A stretch of 64,000 bases of DNA from Pseudobdellovibrionaceae bacterium (GCA_019637875.1 JAHBUW010000005.1:124001-188000); one strand, 5' to 3'; counted from the first letter of the stretch, positions 32,632-42,927 are shown. Notes: generated by a model not told the origin, from the sequence alone. A program made the numbers and translations.

Positions 32632-35025
32632 TTAGCTGCAGCCAATAACAGTCCCGCAGTTGGGGCAGCGGAAGCAGCCGCCCGAAAGCTCCGTCTGCGT
32701 TCCGCACTCAAAACAACGCGGCATATCCAGCGGCAGCACGGGGCTGGCGGGTCGCCAACGCCCGGCGTCCTCGTCGGCCTTCACGCCAAGCGTCGCCTGT
32801 ACGGGCGAGGCGTCGTTGGCTTCGAGGCGGTCGGCCACCTCTTCCTTCGCTTTCACGACGAGGGGTTGGAAGCCCTTCGATTGATCGCGATAAATCGCAA
32901 CGGCCTTCAGTCCCAGATCCCAAGCACGACGGTAAAGGCGCTCGATCTCGGCAATGCTGGCCTCATGGGGAAGGTTCACGGTTTTCGAGATCGCGCCGCT
33001 GACGAAGGGCTGCACCGCCGCCATCATCTCGATGTGCGCATCGGGCGAGATCTCGAGCGCCGTGCGGAAGACCGCACGCTGTTGCGGAGTCAGCTCGGGG
33101 CAATCGCTGAGGCTTCCCTTCTCGTCCGCCCAAGCGAGCACGCGCACGATCCGATCCTCATCTAGATTCCAACGCCGAAGTGCCGCTTCGACCGAAGGAC
33201 TCGTCAGACGAATCACACCCCCGCCCGCCAGATTTTTGAAACGCACGAGCGCGTATTCGGGTTCGATGCCCGTCGTTTCCGAATCCATGATGAAGCTGAT
33301 CGTCCCCGTGGGCGCGATGACCGTCGCCTGAGCGTTACGGAATCCCGTCTTCGCGGCGAATTCCAAATTTCGGTCCCACACCGCGCGGGCTTCGGCTTTC
33401 AATTCCGCCGGCAGTCCCGCGGCGCCGATGCCGTTCACGGCTTGGCGATGGCGTTTCATCACACCGGCCATCTCGAGTTTATTTTTCTTCCAGCCCGCGA
33501 AAGGCCCGACGCCCTTCGCAACTTCGCCCGAGAGCTCATAGGCATATCCGGTCAAGAGCGCGGTCAAAACTGCGCCCCAGTGACGAGCCTCGGGCGCATC
33601 GTAGGCGATCCCCCGACGCATCAAGAAGGCACCGAAGCCGGTGAAGCCCAAACCGAGCGTACGGTAGTCGTGACTGTTCTGCGCGATCCCTTCGGTCGGG
33701 TAACTTGCGAGGTCGACCAAAATCTCCTGCGCGAGAAAGAAACAGCGCGCGGCCGCGCGGAACGACGCGAGGTCGAAGTTCAAATCCTCGTCGACGAATT
33801 TCAGAAGATTCAGACTCGCCAGATTGCAGGCCGAATCATCAATGAACAGATATTCGCTACAGGGATTGGAACCACGAATGGGCGCGGTCTTCCCGCAGGT
33901 ATGCCATTTGTTGATGATGTCGTGGAATTGCAGCCCCGGATCCGCGCACTCCCAGGCCGCGGTCGCAATCCGCGTCCACAGCTCGCGCGCTTTCACTTCG
34001 CGCACGGCTTTGCCGCTCAGCCGGTCGCGCAGTTTCCAAACACCGTCTTTCTCCACCGCCTTCATGAAAGCGTCGGTCACGCGCACGGAGTTGTTGGAGT
34101 TCTGCCCCGAGACCGTGCGGTAGGCCTCGCCTTCGAAGTGCGCGTCGTAGCCCGCCTGAATCAAGGCCTTCGCTTTTTTCTCTTCGCGCGCTTTCCAGTC
34201 GATGAACTCCTCGATCTCGGGGTGATCGACGTCCAGAATCACCATCTTCGCCGCGCGCCGGGTGGTCCCGCCGGATTTCACCGAACCCGCGCTGCGATCA
34301 AGGACCTCCAGGAAACTCAAGACGCCCGAACTGGTCCCGCCGCCCGCGAGTTTTTCGAAACGCGAACGCAGATGCGAGAAGTTGGTGCCGCTCCCGCTAC
34401 CGAACTTGAAGATGCGGGCCTCGTTGCGAACGAGATCGAAAATGGAGTCGAGATTGTCGTCCACCTTTTGAATGAAACACGCCGACACCTGCGGTCGCTC
34501 CAAGGCCTCTTGCGAAAGACGCACATCCCGCGTTTTGAAATCCCAGATGTACGAGCGACTATCCGAGGTCAGCCCGTAGCGGTGATGCAGACCCGCATTG
34601 AACCAGACGGGCGAATTGAAGCTTCCGCGTTGGTGATACAACAGCCACTCCAGATCCTGGCGGAAGGCGCGCGCCGAAGCGGGGTCCTTGAAGTAGCCCC
34701 GCGCTTTGGCGAAGCTCTCGATGGATTCGGTCACGCGGGTGACCATGTCCTCGACCGAGTTTTCCGAGCCCTTCCCGTCGCCGAAGCCCTTGGGAACGCC
34801 CCTTTTCCGAAAATACTTCGAGGCGGCGATTTCCACGGCAAGAGGGCTCCAGAATGCCGGCGCGCGGGCCTTTTTCATGGCGAAATAGACCTCACCGCGG
34901 CTATTGCGCAGCTCGAGATCGCGTGTCTGCCACTTCAGGCTCGTGGCCACGCTTTTTTTCGGATCGCCCAGATAGAAATGCCGCGTATAGGAGAGTCCGT
35001 GTGTCTTCCGAAGTGTCTTCGCCAT
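32632..35025 (-). CDS. nrdJ: Vitamin B12-dependent (class II) ribonucleotide reductase
   Basis: A 797-residue enzyme reducing ribonucleotides with adenosylcobalamin. Diagnostic segments are SFNSPVWFNAG, KFGSGSGTNFSHLRS, CADPGLQFHDIINKW, NPCSEYLFIDDSACNLASLNLLKF (substrate and radical-site region) and TGTISFIMDSETTGIEPE. The C-terminus bears a C-x2-C...C-x2-C zinc-type tail (RCFECGT...CFRCPNCG), as found in many NrdJ proteins. At about 800 residues it is on the short side for NrdJ. It is a single gene facing a divergent nifS-type gene 75 bases away, too close for a cobalamin riboswitch. With the CarH-like regulator, this makes two B12-using proteins in the window. Confidence 0.96.
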   Translation of the reverse strand: MAKTLRKTHGLSYTRHFYLGDPKKSVATSLKWQTRDLELRNSRGEVYFAMKKARAPAFWSPLAVEIAASKYFRKRGVPKGFGDGKGSENSVEDMVTRVTESIESFAKARGYFKDPASARAFRQDLEWLLYHQRGSFNSPVWFNAGLHHRYGLTSDSRSYIWDFKTRDVRLSQEALERPQVSACFIQKVDDNLDSIFDLVRNEARIFKFGSGSGTNFSHLRSRFEKLAGGGTSSGVLSFLEVLDRSAGSVKSGGTTRRAAKMVILDVDHPEIEEFIDWKAREEKKAKALIQAGYDAHFEGEAYRTVSGQNSNNSVRVTDAFMKAVEKDGVWKLRDRLSGKAVREVKARELWTRIATAAWECADPGLQFHDIINKWHTCGKTAPIRGSNPCSEYLFIDDSACNLASLNLLKFVDEDLNFDLASFRAAARCFFLAQEILVDLASYPTEGIAQNSHDYRTLGLGFTGFGAFLMRRGIAYDAPEARHWGAVLTALLTGYAYELSGEVAKGVGPFAGWKKNKLEMAGVMKRHRQAVNGIGAAGLPAELKAEARAVWDRNLEFAAKTGFRNAQATVIAPTGTISFIMDSETTGIEPEYALVRFKNLAGGGVIRLTSPSVEAALRRWNLDEDRIVRVLAWADEKGSLSDCPELTPQQRAVFRTALEISPDAHIEMMAAVQPFVSGAISKTVNLPHEASIAEIERLYRRAWDLGLKAVAIYRDQSKGFQPLVVKAKEEVADRLEANDASPVQATLGVKADEDAGRWRPASPVLPLDMPRCFECGTQTELSGGCFRCPNCGTVIGCS

Positions 35026-35100
35026 AGACGATCATTGTAGTCAATTTCAGGCGGGACGCCAGAGCTTGCGGTGCGTAGCGCAGAGGAGTAAAAACGTCCC

Positions 35101-36252
35101 ATGTCCAAAGCGCTTTACTTCGATTACAACGCGACCACGCCGACCGACCCCCGCGTCGTCGAGGCCATGCTCCCCTACTTCACCGAACGTTTCGGGAACT
35201 CCATGTCCCTGGGCCACGAGTTCGGCTGGGCCGCCGACCGCGCCGTCGAGGACTGCCGCAAAAAGATCGCGGACCTCATGGGCGCCGCCAAAAACGAAAT
35301 CACCTTCACCTCGGGCGCCACCGAATCGAACAACTGGGCGATCCAGGGCGTGCTCGAAGCCGTCTCTTCAGCTGAGCCCGGAGCAAAAGTCCATATCCTG
35401 TCGCTCCCGGTGGAGCACTCCTCGGTGCTGATGGCGCTCGAACACGCCCGCAAATTCTATAACGCCGAAATCGAGTTCCTGCCGCTCGCGAAAGACGGAC
35501 AGCTCGATCCCCAAGAAGTCGAAAAGCGCATCCGTCCCGAAACGCGGCTCGTCTGCGTGATGTGGGTGCAAAACGAGATCGGTACGATCTACCCGATCCG
35601 CGCCATCGGCGAGATCTGCAAAGCCAAAAAAGTCTATCTGCTGTCGGACGCGACCCAGGCGATCGGGAAAGTTCCCGTCGATCTGCGCGACGTGCACGTC
35701 GACCTGATGTCGTTCTCGGCGCACAAACTCTACGGCCCCAAGGGCGTGGGTTTTCTGTATCATCGCAAACAGAACCCCCATGTGGAGTTGCTGCCGCTCA
35801 TTCACGGCGGCGGGCACGAGCGCGGCGAACGCAGCGGTACGCTCAACGTGCCCGGCATCGTCGGGATGACAAAGTCCATCGAGCTGGGCCTGGAAGTCAT
35901 GACGGTCGAGATGGAAAAACTGCGCGCCCTCAGAAACGAACTCTGCCTGCGCTTGCAGTCGATCTATCCCGACGCCATCGTGAACGGTCCGTCGTGCGAA
36001 AGCGATTTGCGCGCGCCCCACAACCTGAACATCAGCTTTCCGAAAAGCCTTGTGCCCGAACATATTCCGCTGCTTGCGTTCTCGCGGGGCTCGGCCTGTT
36101 ACTCGGGAAAAACTTCTACCAGCCACGTTTTGAGCGCGCTGGGCCTTTCCGAAGAGGCCGCCCGCCGCACACTGCGTCTGAGCCTGGGGCGAATGACCGA
36201 GCCCGGAGATATCGAGCAAGCCATCAATATCATTCAGAAATTCATTAAATAG
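35101..36252 (+). CDS. Cysteine desulfurase (NifS/IscS type)
   Basis: A 383-residue PLP enzyme providing sulfur for Fe-S clusters and thio-modifications. The PLP lysine is K209 in SFSAHKLYGPKG, and the active-site loop Cys is in RGSACYSGKTSTSHVL. TSGATESNNWAIQG and HSSVL are also typical. GAGGAG lies upstream of the ATG. An IscA-type gene follows after 44 bases, giving a small Fe-S assembly operon. Confidence 0.95.
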   Translation: MSKALYFDYNATTPTDPRVVEAMLPYFTERFGNSMSLGHEFGWAADRAVEDCRKKIADLMGAAKNEITFTSGATESNNWAIQGVLEAVSSAEPGAKVHILSLPVEHSSVLMALEHARKFYNAEIEFLPLAKDGQLDPQEVEKRIRPETRLVCVMWVQNEIGTIYPIRAIGEICKAKKVYLLSDATQAIGKVPVDLRDVHVDLMSFSAHKLYGPKGVGFLYHRKQNPHVELLPLIHGGGHERGERSGTLNVPGIVGMTKSIELGLEVMTVEMEKLRALRNELCLRLQSIYPDAIVNGPSCESDLRAPHNLNISFPKSLVPEHIPLLAFSRGSACYSGKTSTSHVLSALGLSEEAARRTLRLSLGRMTEPGDIEQAINIIQKFIK

Positions 36253-36296
36253 GCCGGGACTACCCACGACTCCCGGACAGTGGTAAACTAAAAAAC

Positions 36297-36623
36297 ATGA
36301 TCCAGATCACTGAAACCGCCGCTCAAAAATTAAAAGCCCTCAAAGCCGAAGAGAAACGTCCCGCGGGGGACTTCCTGCGTGTGGAGGTCAAGAAGGGCGG
36401 CTGCTCGGGCCTGAGCTACAAAATGGCATTCGAGTCCGATGCGAAAGCCGGCGACAAGTTCTTCGAACTGGACGGAGAAAAAATCGCGGTCGATCCCCAG
36501 AGCTTCATGTACCTGATCGGCATGACCCTCGATTATTCGGGCGGTCTGAACGGTAAGGGCTTCGTGTTCAACAATCCGAACGCGACCAAGAACTGCGGCT
36601 GCGGCGCGAGCTTCAACGTTTAA
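36297..36623 (+). CDS. Iron-sulfur cluster assembly protein, IscA/ErpA type
   Basis: A 108-residue A-type carrier with the three conserved cysteines: C36 in KKGGCSGLSY and C100/C102 in NCGCGASF. It binds Fe-S clusters or iron and delivers them to apoproteins. It follows the cysteine desulfurase in the same direction. The gap contains a CCGGGA/TCCCGG pair (36254-36276) that could act as a weak stem. Confidence 0.95.
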   Translation: MIQITETAAQKLKALKAEEKRPAGDFLRVEVKKGGCSGLSYKMAFESDAKAGDKFFELDGEKIAVDPQSFMYLIGMTLDYSGGLNGKGFVFNNPNATKNCGCGASFNV

Positions 36624-36661
36624 TCGCTGACTCGCCCGTCCCCGGCCCGCACAATGGCCTC

Positions 36662-37243
36662 ATGGCCAAAAAGATCCTCTTGATTCAGGGACATCCCGAT
36701 AACGAAAGCTTTTGCCACGCGCTGCACGCCGCTTACCGCGACGGCGCGCGCTCGGCGGGCGCCGAGGTCGAAGAGATCTTCGTCGCGAAACTTCAGTTCA
36801 ATCCCAATCTCGCTCACGGCTACCGCGAACGCACCGAGCTTGAGCCCGACCTGCTCGAGGCCCAACGCAAAATCAAAAACGCCGATCACATCGTCGTCAT
36901 CCATCCCGTGTGGTGGGGCGCGGCCCCGGCGCTCTTGAAAGGTTTCTTCGACCGCGTGCTGCTGCCGGGTTTCGCGTTCAAGAAACGCCCCGGCTCGCTG
37001 TTCTGGGATAAATACCTGACCGGAAAAACCGGGCGCCTGATCGCCACCATGGATCAGCCGCGCTGGTACTACTGGCTCGTGTACTGGGCGCCCAGTCACC
37101 GCGCGATCAAGAATCTGACGCTCGAGTTTTGCGGCATCCGCCCGGTCGGCGTCACGTCCATCGGACCGATTCGTAACTCCGAAACGGCCTTTCGCGAAAA
37201 GTGGATTTCGAAAGTGAAAGCGCTCGGCGCGAATTTACGTTAG
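36662..37243 (+). CDS. Flavodoxin-fold NAD(P)H-quinone reductase
   Basis: A 193-residue protein of the NQO1/KefF/MdaB family. LLIQGHPDNESFCHALHAAYRDGARSAGAEVE is the FMN/FAD phosphate-binding start, and IVVIHPVWWGAAPALLKGFFDRVLLPGFAF is the family signature. It probably transfers two electrons from NAD(P)H to quinones. No dedicated ribosome binding site is obvious. It ends with a four-base overlap of the stop of the converging hydrolase gene. Confidence 0.88.
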   Translation: MAKKILLIQGHPDNESFCHALHAAYRDGARSAGAEVEEIFVAKLQFNPNLAHGYRERTELEPDLLEAQRKIKNADHIVVIHPVWWGAAPALLKGFFDRVLLPGFAFKKRPGSLFWDKYLTGKTGRLIATMDQPRWYYWLVYWAPSHRAIKNLTLEFCGIRPVGVTSIGPIRNSETAFREKWISKVKALGANLR

Positions 37244-38082
37244 CCGACGTCTTTCGAGGGCGCGCGAACCGGCGCCTTGTCCAAGAAGAACTTCATCACT
37301 TCCCACCCGATCAGGTGCGGAGAATTCAGCGGCGAGATGTGGCCCGCCCCCTGAGTCACGAAGAAATTCTCGCAGCCCATTTTGCGTGAAAGCTCCTCGT
37401 AAGCGTCAAAACGGATGAGCGGATCCTCGTCGTCACAGATGAAAAGCGTTTCGGGCGTCCAGTACTCGAGCTTGTTCGCCCAGATGTGCCAACGTTCGCT
37501 TTTGATGATCCACGCGAACCGGTGAATCAGATGCGCGATGAGTAGAAGCTTGCGCCCCTCGAGCGACTCCACGCGATCCAAAGCGGGCGCCTGATCGACG
37601 TTGCGGAAGATCTCGGCCGCGCGACGCAAGAAATTGCGTCCCCAGCCCGTGCGGAGCATGAAACCCAGAACGGCTTTGCGAACCGGCAGCGACAAAAAGA
37701 TCTGGAGCGCGCGCCACTGAAAACTTGAAACCGGATGGGGCGGCATCGGATTGATGAGAACGACGCGCGCGATGAGCTCGGGATAACGGATCGCCAATCC
37801 CCAGCACAAAGCGCCGCCGTAACTTAAGCCCACCAGATGGACGGGTTTATCGAACTCCGGTGAACGCAGGAAACGCGCAAGCTCATCGATCTGCGCCGAG
37901 AAGCTGAAGGCCTCGCGCCCGAGGGTCAGATGCGTGAGATTCGGCACGACCACGCGGTAGTATTTCGCGAGTTGCGGGCGGAGCGGCTCCCAATGGGAGA
38001 CCGAACCGGCGAAACCGTGCAGCAGGACGACCGTTTCGCCCTCGCCGTAACTGCGGTAATTGATTTTGGATTCGCCGCCCAA
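37240..38082 (-). CDS. Alpha/beta hydrolase
   Basis: A 280-residue alpha/beta-fold hydrolase starting with TTG at 38082, preceded by GGGAG. LLHGFAGSVSHW supplies the oxyanion-hole region. GLSYGG holds the Ser nucleophile; D in DDEDPLIRFD and H in GAGHISPLNSPHL are the likely acid and base. Substrate unknown; esterase or C-C hydrolase activities are possible. A hairpin (AAGACG/CGTCTT, 38099-38116) lies just upstream. Confidence 0.82.
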   Translation of the reverse strand: MGGESKINYRSYGEGETVVLLHGFAGSVSHWEPLRPQLAKYYRVVVPNLTHLTLGREAFSFSAQIDELARFLRSPEFDKPVHLVGLSYGGALCWGLAIRYPELIARVVLINPMPPHPVSSFQWRALQIFLSLPVRKAVLGFMLRTGWGRNFLRRAAEIFRNVDQAPALDRVESLEGRKLLLIAHLIHRFAWIIKSERWHIWANKLEYWTPETLFICDDEDPLIRFDAYEELSRKMGCENFFVTQGAGHISPLNSPHLIGWEVMKFFLDKAPVRAPSKDVG

Positions 38083-38143
38083 ATCTTTACTCCCGATGAA
38101 GACGTTTCGTCGTCTTTCACGGGAGACGTAAGTCTAGAACGGA

Positions 38144-38169
38144 AAAAGGCGGCATGAACGCCGCCTTTT
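38144..38169 (-). terminator. Terminator after the ferredoxin gene
   Basis: AAAAGGCGGC (38144-38153) pairs with GCCGCCTTTT (38160-38169) around a six-base loop, and a T-run follows on the minus strand. It lies ten bases past the stop of the ferredoxin gene and ends the tyrS-ferredoxin transcript; the symmetry would also allow use from the other side. Confidence 0.85.
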
Positions 38170-38179
38170 GAGACACGGA

Positions 38180-39181
38180 TTAGGATTTCGGAGCGCCGCC
38201 ACCGGGACCGCGGTTGCCACCGCCGCCACCACCACTGCCGCCGCTTCCTCCGCGACGACCACGACCACCCCGACGACGCCGGCGTTTCTGTCCGCCGCCC
38301 TCACCGGAAGCTCCTGGGCCGCCACCACCTGGACCCCGCGCCTGCTGCGGGCCGCCGCCGCGATGTTGTCCACCGCCGCCGCCGCCACGAGCCCCCCCCC
38401 GATTTGCGGAAGAGCCGCCGCGGTTCTGACCGCCTTGACGGGCGGGCGCCTCGGCGTCGCCGCCGTCCTCGCCCTCGTCGTCATAGTCCTCATCGTCCTC
38501 GTCATCGGCTTCGATTTGACGGCCGAGACGTTGGGTGATCGCTTCACTGGTATCGGCTTCGTCGCCGGCGTAGATGTCGCCGCCCGCATGGAGCGCGTCG
38601 ATCACGCCCTCGTCCCCGCTGCCGTCCAGATCCGCAGAGTCGAGAGGTTCAGGATGCTCACTTCCCGCGACGAGTTCGTCGCCGGGGTGTTTCACCTGAC
38701 GTCCCCGATCGTTCGCCGCGGCCCGATTTTCATTGCCCGCACCGCCGCCGCGACCGCGACGTCCGCCGCCCGCAGGTTCTGCCGGTAGCGATGGCTCTTG
38801 CAGCACCATCGTGCCCTGTACCGCTTTGGATTCGCGCGACTGCCCGGGGGGCGCGCGGTAACCACGCAGTTTTTTGGTCGTATTGTCGTCTTCTTTCAGG
38901 TGATCAGTGATATCGACCGAGATATCGCCGAAGCAGCGGATCTGGCAGGCCAAACGCCGCCCGTCGATGTAGTAGCTCGTCCCGATCAGCGAGAGTTCCG
39001 CTTTATTCGGCGGAATCACGTTCGCGTCGCCCGCCAGGATTTTGATCCGGCATTCGGCGCAGCTGGGAACCCCTTTGCACAGGCTCTTCAGCTCGACTTT
39101 GTTGTCGTGACAGAGCTGCAGCAAAGAGCGGTTGGAGTCGCCTTCGATTTCAAGGCCTACGGGGTGCAGACGGATTTTCAT
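38180..39181 (-). CDS. [2Fe-2S] ferredoxin with long acidic and RGG-rich tail
   Basis: A 333-residue protein. Residues 1-95 are a [2Fe-2S] ferredoxin with C35-x5-C41-x2-C44-x34-C79, the spacing of adrenodoxin/Isc-type ferredoxins ([24 protein letters not shown]). From about 100 to 333 it is disordered: an acidic stretch ([18 protein letters not shown]) lies between Gly/Arg-rich blocks, ending in [20 protein letters not shown]-type tails bind RNA or assemble condensates in other proteins, so this could be an electron carrier tethered to RNA or ribosomes. It overlaps the tyrS stop by four bases, giving co-translation with a tRNA synthetase gene. Confidence 0.87.
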   Translation of the reverse strand: MKIRLHPVGLEIEGDSNRSLLQLCHDNKVELKSLCKGVPSCAECRIKILAGDANVIPPNKAELSLIGTSYYIDGRRLACQIRCFGDISVDITDHLKEDDNTTKKLRGYRAPPGQSRESKAVQGTMVLQEPSLPAEPAGGGRRGRGGGAGNENRAAANDRGRQVKHPGDELVAGSEHPEPLDSADLDGSGDEGVIDALHAGGDIYAGDEADTSEAITQRLGRQIEADDEDDEDYDDEGEDGGDAEAPARQGGQNRGGSSANRGGARGGGGGGQHRGGGPQQARGPGGGGPGASGEGGGQKRRRRRGGRGRRGGSGGSGGGGGGNRGPGGGAPKS

Positions 39182-40422
39182 TCGACCACCACCTTCGCGT
39201 ATTTCTTTTTCCCGGAGCGCAGGATGAACGAAGTCCCCGCCACCAGATCGATCATCTTTTTCGGATCTTCGACTTTCACTTGGTCGATTTCGACCGCGCG
39301 ACCTTCAACGGCGCGTTTCGCCTCGCCGTTCGAGGCCGTCATTCCCAGCTGGGTCAAAAGCTGGCAGATGCCCATCGCGGGACCGGCCGCCACGCGCATC
39401 TCTTCGATTTGATCGGGAAGACCTTTTTCTTTGAAGATGCGATTGAATTCATCTTCCGCCGCTTGCGCGGCCGACTCCGAGTGGAAGCGCGCGACCAAAA
39501 ATTTCGCGAGCGCCACCTTGATGTCGCGGGGGTGTTTCGCGCCCGACGCCATTTCGGCTTTCATCTTCTCGATCTCGGCGGGGGTCATCGTGGTCAGAAG
39601 TTCGTACCAACGGAACATGAGCGTGTCGGACACGCGCATGGTTTTCCCGAAGATGTCCTTCGGCGTATCGACGACCGAGATGTAGTTGTCCAAAGACTTC
39701 GACATCTTGTTCACGCCGTCGAGCCCTTCGAGGATCGGCACCGTGATCACGACCTGCTGCTCGGTTTGGCCGTAGGCCTTTTGCAGCTCGCGGCCGACCA
39801 GCAGATTGAATTTCTGATCGGTGCCGCCGAACTCGATGTCGGATTTCAAGTGCACGGAATCGTAGCCCTGACAAAGCGGGTACAAGAGTTCGTGCATCGA
39901 GATGGGCGTATTGGACTTGTAGCGTTTCGTGAAATCGTCGCGTTCGAGCATCCGCGCCACCGTGTACTGCGCGGTCAGCTTGATGAAGTCGACGGAGCTC
40001 ATCCGGCCTAGCCAGTGCGAGTTGTAAACGATTTCGGTGCGCGCGGGATCGAGCACCTTGAAAATCTGCTCGGCGTAGGATTTTCCGTTTTGCGCGACCT
40101 CTTCCGCCGTGAGCGGCGGACGGGTTTCGTTTTTCCCCGTAGGATCGCCGATCATGCCGGTGAAGTCCCCGATCAGGAACTTCACCTGGTGACCGTACTC
40201 TTGGAACTGGCGGATCTTGTTCAAGACCACCGTATGTCCCAAGTGCAGATCGGGGCGCGTGGGATCCGCGCCGAGTTTCAGCTGCAAGGGCTTGCCGGAT
40301 TTCAGCGAGCGGTCGACCTTGCGCAGAAGGTCCGGCTCGGAAATGAAGTCCACCGTCCCCGCCTTCAAGCGGGTGACTTGGTCGATGGCCTCCTGAGAGA
40401 TTTTGACGTCGGCTTGGCTCAT
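39178..40422 (-). CDS. tyrS: Tyrosyl-tRNA synthetase
   Basis: A 414-residue class I synthetase. The HIGH-type motif is HLGHT (60-64) and the KMSKS motif is KMSKSLD. The S4 RNA-binding domain is at the C-terminus (about 350-410, [24 protein letters not shown]). The ATG overlaps the rny stop codon as TAATG, so it is translated with RNase Y; fdx-like follows. This order (rny-tyrS-ferredoxin) forms the end of a four- or five-gene operon. Confidence 0.96.
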   Translation of the reverse strand: MSQADVKISQEAIDQVTRLKAGTVDFISEPDLLRKVDRSLKSGKPLQLKLGADPTRPDLHLGHTVVLNKIRQFQEYGHQVKFLIGDFTGMIGDPTGKNETRPPLTAEEVAQNGKSYAEQIFKVLDPARTEIVYNSHWLGRMSSVDFIKLTAQYTVARMLERDDFTKRYKSNTPISMHELLYPLCQGYDSVHLKSDIEFGGTDQKFNLLVGRELQKAYGQTEQQVVITVPILEGLDGVNKMSKSLDNYISVVDTPKDIFGKTMRVSDTLMFRWYELLTTMTPAEIEKMKAEMASGAKHPRDIKVALAKFLVARFHSESAAQAAEDEFNRIFKEKGLPDQIEEMRVAAGPAMGICQLLTQLGMTASNGEAKRAVEGRAVEIDQVKVEDPKKMIDLVAGTSFILRSGKKKYAKVVVE

Positions 40423-41987
40423 TAGCGGGCCATTTCGACCGAACGGGTTTCGCGGTAAACCGCGACCTTCACTTGACCGAGGTGGGGCATCTCGCGCTCG
40501 ATCTTACGCACGATATCGCGCGAAAGCATTTGCGCCAGATCGTCGGTGACCTTCGAAGCCTCGACCAGCACGCGGACTTCGCGACCCGCCTGCACCGCGA
40601 AGGTGCGCAGCACGCCGTCGAAGGAGTTTCCGATGGATTCGAGTTCTTGCAGACGGTGGATGAAGTTGTCCATGCCGGGACGACGGGCGCCGGGACGGCC
40701 CACCGACATCTGGTAAGCGGCCGCCACGATGTGCGCGAGCGCCGAGTTCGCCGGTTCGTCCCCGCGGTGCGCGCGGATCGCGTGGCAAACCGCATCGGGC
40801 TCACCGTACTTTTTGCAGAAGTCCGCGCCGACCATCGCCGACGAGCCGTCCACCGTATGGTCGATCGCCATACCGATGTCGTGCAGAAGGCCCGCGCGTT
40901 TCGCGAGCTTCACGTTCACGCCGAGCTCGGCCGCCATCAGGCCCGACAGGTGGGCCACTTCGAGGGAATGCGAGAGCAGGTTCTGCGTGAAGCTGTGACG
41001 GAACTTCAAACTTCCGATCGCGCGCGTGATTTCGTTGTGCATTTGGCCCAGACCCAATTCGACGACGATCTTGTCGCCCTCTTCGCGCAGGTCCTTTTGC
41101 AGCTCGACTTTCACTTTTTCGACGACCTCTTCGATGCGCGCCGGGTGGACGCGGCCGTCTTCCAGAAGTTTGGTCAAAGTGCGACGGGCGAGCTCGCGGC
41201 GAACGGGATCAAAACCCGAGATGACGACCGCTTCGGGCGTATCGTCGACGATCAGATCGACCCCGCACATGGCTTCGAGCGTCCGGATGTTACGGCCTTC
41301 GCGACCGATGATCTTCCCCTTCATCTCTTCCGAGGGGAGTGCCATCACGCTGACCGTGCGCTCGGACGTGTACTCGCTGGCGAAACGCGACACCGCGACC
41401 GCGATGATACGTTTGGCTTTACGGTCGGCGTCTTTTTCGGCTTCGGCTTCGATTTCACTCAGACGTTTTGCGGCAGCGGCTTTCGCTTCGCCCTCCAGCG
41501 CCTGGACGATTTCACGTTTAGCTTCTTCGGGAGTCATGGTGGAGACGCGCGAGAGTTTTTCGCGAAGTTCTTGGTATTCGGCTTCGATTTTGACTTCGAG
41601 TTCTTCAATCCGCTTTTCGGTGATCTCGATCTTGGCGGTCTTGTCTTGCAGGGATTTCTCGAAGCGCTCGACGTCGTCGAGTTTGGCCTTGTGCTGATCG
41701 TCGAGCTCTTTCAGGCGACGTTCGAGCTGGCCTTCCTTCTGCTTCATCTGGCTTTTTTGCTTTTGGATGTCGGTTTCGACGTTCTTGCGCGCGCGGGCTT
41801 CGAAGTCTTTCGCTTTGGCTTTCGAATCGCGGTCGATTTTCTGCGCTTCGGACTTGGCGCGGTTGATGATGCGGTCCGCTTCCGCTTTGGCCGACTTCTT
41901 TTGCGTTTCGTCTTGCGCACGCTTGATCAAGAAAACGGCGGCCCCACCAATCAGCAGTCCGACGACCGCTGCTAAAACAAACTCCAT
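40422..41987 (-). CDS. rny: Ribonuclease Y
   Basis: A 521-residue membrane-anchored endoribonuclease controlling mRNA turnover. The start [15 protein letters not shown] (41987) is set by GAGGAG upstream. The order is an N-terminal membrane segment (1-22), a long coiled coil (about 25-190, rich in Lys and Glu), a KH domain ([24 protein letters not shown]) and an HD domain ([29 protein letters not shown]). It shares an operon with fau, zapA and tyrS. Confidence 0.96.
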   Translation of the reverse strand: MEFVLAAVVGLLIGGAAVFLIKRAQDETQKKSAKAEADRIINRAKSEAQKIDRDSKAKAKDFEARARKNVETDIQKQKSQMKQKEGQLERRLKELDDQHKAKLDDVERFEKSLQDKTAKIEITEKRIEELEVKIEAEYQELREKLSRVSTMTPEEAKREIVQALEGEAKAAAAKRLSEIEAEAEKDADRKAKRIIAVAVSRFASEYTSERTVSVMALPSEEMKGKIIGREGRNIRTLEAMCGVDLIVDDTPEAVVISGFDPVRRELARRTLTKLLEDGRVHPARIEEVVEKVKVELQKDLREEGDKIVVELGLGQMHNEITRAIGSLKFRHSFTQNLLSHSLEVAHLSGLMAAELGVNVKLAKRAGLLHDIGMAIDHTVDGSSAMVGADFCKKYGEPDAVCHAIRAHRGDEPANSALAHIVAAAYQMSVGRPGARRPGMDNFIHRLQELESIGNSFDGVLRTFAVQAGREVRVLVEASKVTDDLAQMLSRDIVRKIEREMPHLGQVKVAVYRETRSVEMAR

Positions 41988-42031
41988 GACTTTACTCCTC
42001 GTACCGGTCGCCCCCGCGACCCAACCCCCGC

Positions 42032-42568
42032 TTACGAAACCGGCCGTACGCCCTTTTCGCTCGCGATCCATTCCACCCGCTGATCCCAACTGTCTGCGGG
42101 CAAGCTCTCAAGAATCCGGCTGGAGTGAATGACCCCGACGCGGACTCCGGTAAAGGTCTCAAGGAAGCGGTCGTAAAACCCTTTCCCCCGTCCCAGCCGT
42201 TGCCCCGAATGATCGAAGGCGAGCGCCGGAATCAGTAGACCCTGGAGTTTTCCGTTCTCAATCACCGGGCAGTGCGCGGCCGGCTCGGGGCACAAAGGGC
42301 CCCGGACCAGATCGGCGTCGCCTTTCACTTCGCAGAACTCAAGGCTTGCGCCTTGGATGCGGGGAAAGACCCACTGCAGATGCTTGAGGTGCGGAAGTTT
42401 CGAAAGAAGCGGTGGCTCATCCTTTAACGGAATGAAGGCCCCCCAGGTGCCGCTCGCGTTTTGGCTCAGCCAATCCATGAGCGGACGTTCCCAATCTTCC
42501 GGCCAACTCGGGCCCGACACGGGATATGAGCTTTGAATCCGCCGCCGAAGCGCGGATTTATCGCTCAT
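42032..42568 (-). CDS. 5-formyltetrahydrofolate cyclo-ligase
   Basis: A 178-residue enzyme converting 5-formyl-THF to 5,10-methenyl-THF with ATP. The signature LIPALAFDHSGQRLGRGKGFYDRFL (ATP-binding loop) is intact. The start overlaps the zapA stop by four bases (ATGA). The zapA/5-FCL pairing is conserved in many bacteria, where 6S RNA lies between them; here the genes overlap and no 6S RNA is present. Confidence 0.92.
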   Translation of the reverse strand: MSDKSALRRRIQSSYPVSGPSWPEDWERPLMDWLSQNASGTWGAFIPLKDEPPLLSKLPHLKHLQWVFPRIQGASLEFCEVKGDADLVRGPLCPEPAAHCPVIENGKLQGLLIPALAFDHSGQRLGRGKGFYDRFLETFTGVRVGVIHSSRILESLPADSWDQRVEWIASEKGVRPVS

Positions 42569-42927
42569 GAATTCACCGACGTCGTCGAAGCTCCTTTGGA
42601 TGTTTTCGTCTGGTCGAGATCTTGGGCCAACTGACGGGCGCGGTTTTCGATTTGATCGATTTCTTTCAAGGCACGGCGTTTAAGGACCATGAGTTCTTCG
42701 GCGATATTGAGGGCGGCGAGAATTGCCGCGCTCTGGAGCGACCCGCTTTTGGTCGCCTTCATGGCCAATTGAATTTTTTGATCAACATAAGAAACCAGAG
42801 CTTTAACGCTCTCTTCGTCTTGCGACGAACGCAGGCGGAAGGGCATTCCTCCGATTGTGAAATCGTGGGCATCGGGAGCCGACTTTACAGTCGATGCACG
42901 TGTGCGGCCACTTTCGCGTCCTGACAT
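42565..42927 (-). CDS. zapA: Cell division protein ZapA
   Basis: A 120-residue Z-ring-associated protein. The ZapA globular part HDFTIGGMPFRLRSSQDEESVKALVSYVDQKI is followed by a coiled-coil tail with AAILAALNIAEELMVLK. It stimulates FtsZ bundling. GAGG is upstream of the ATG. The 225-base gap before it, to the divergent L,D-transpeptidase gene, should hold promoters for both; no clear elements were assigned. Confidence 0.9.
   Translation of the reverse strand: MSGRESGRTRASTVKSAPDAHDFTIGGMPFRLRSSQDEESVKALVSYVDQKIQLAMKATKSGSLQSAAILAALNIAEELMVLKRRALKEIDQIENRARQLAQDLDQTKTSKGASTTSVNS

Noticed and set aside
35026-35100. Cobalamin riboswitch for nrdJ
   Set aside because: Only 75 bases separate nrdJ from the divergent gene, and no B12-box-like sequence was seen.
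38214-38429. Pro-rich plus-strand frame inside the ferredoxin tail
   Set aside because: It is the antisense reading of the Gly/Arg-rich tail, and the ferredoxin frame continues without a break from a clear [2Fe-2S] domain.
42560-42570. 6S RNA between zapA and the 5-FCL gene
   Set aside because: The two genes overlap by four bases, leaving no space.
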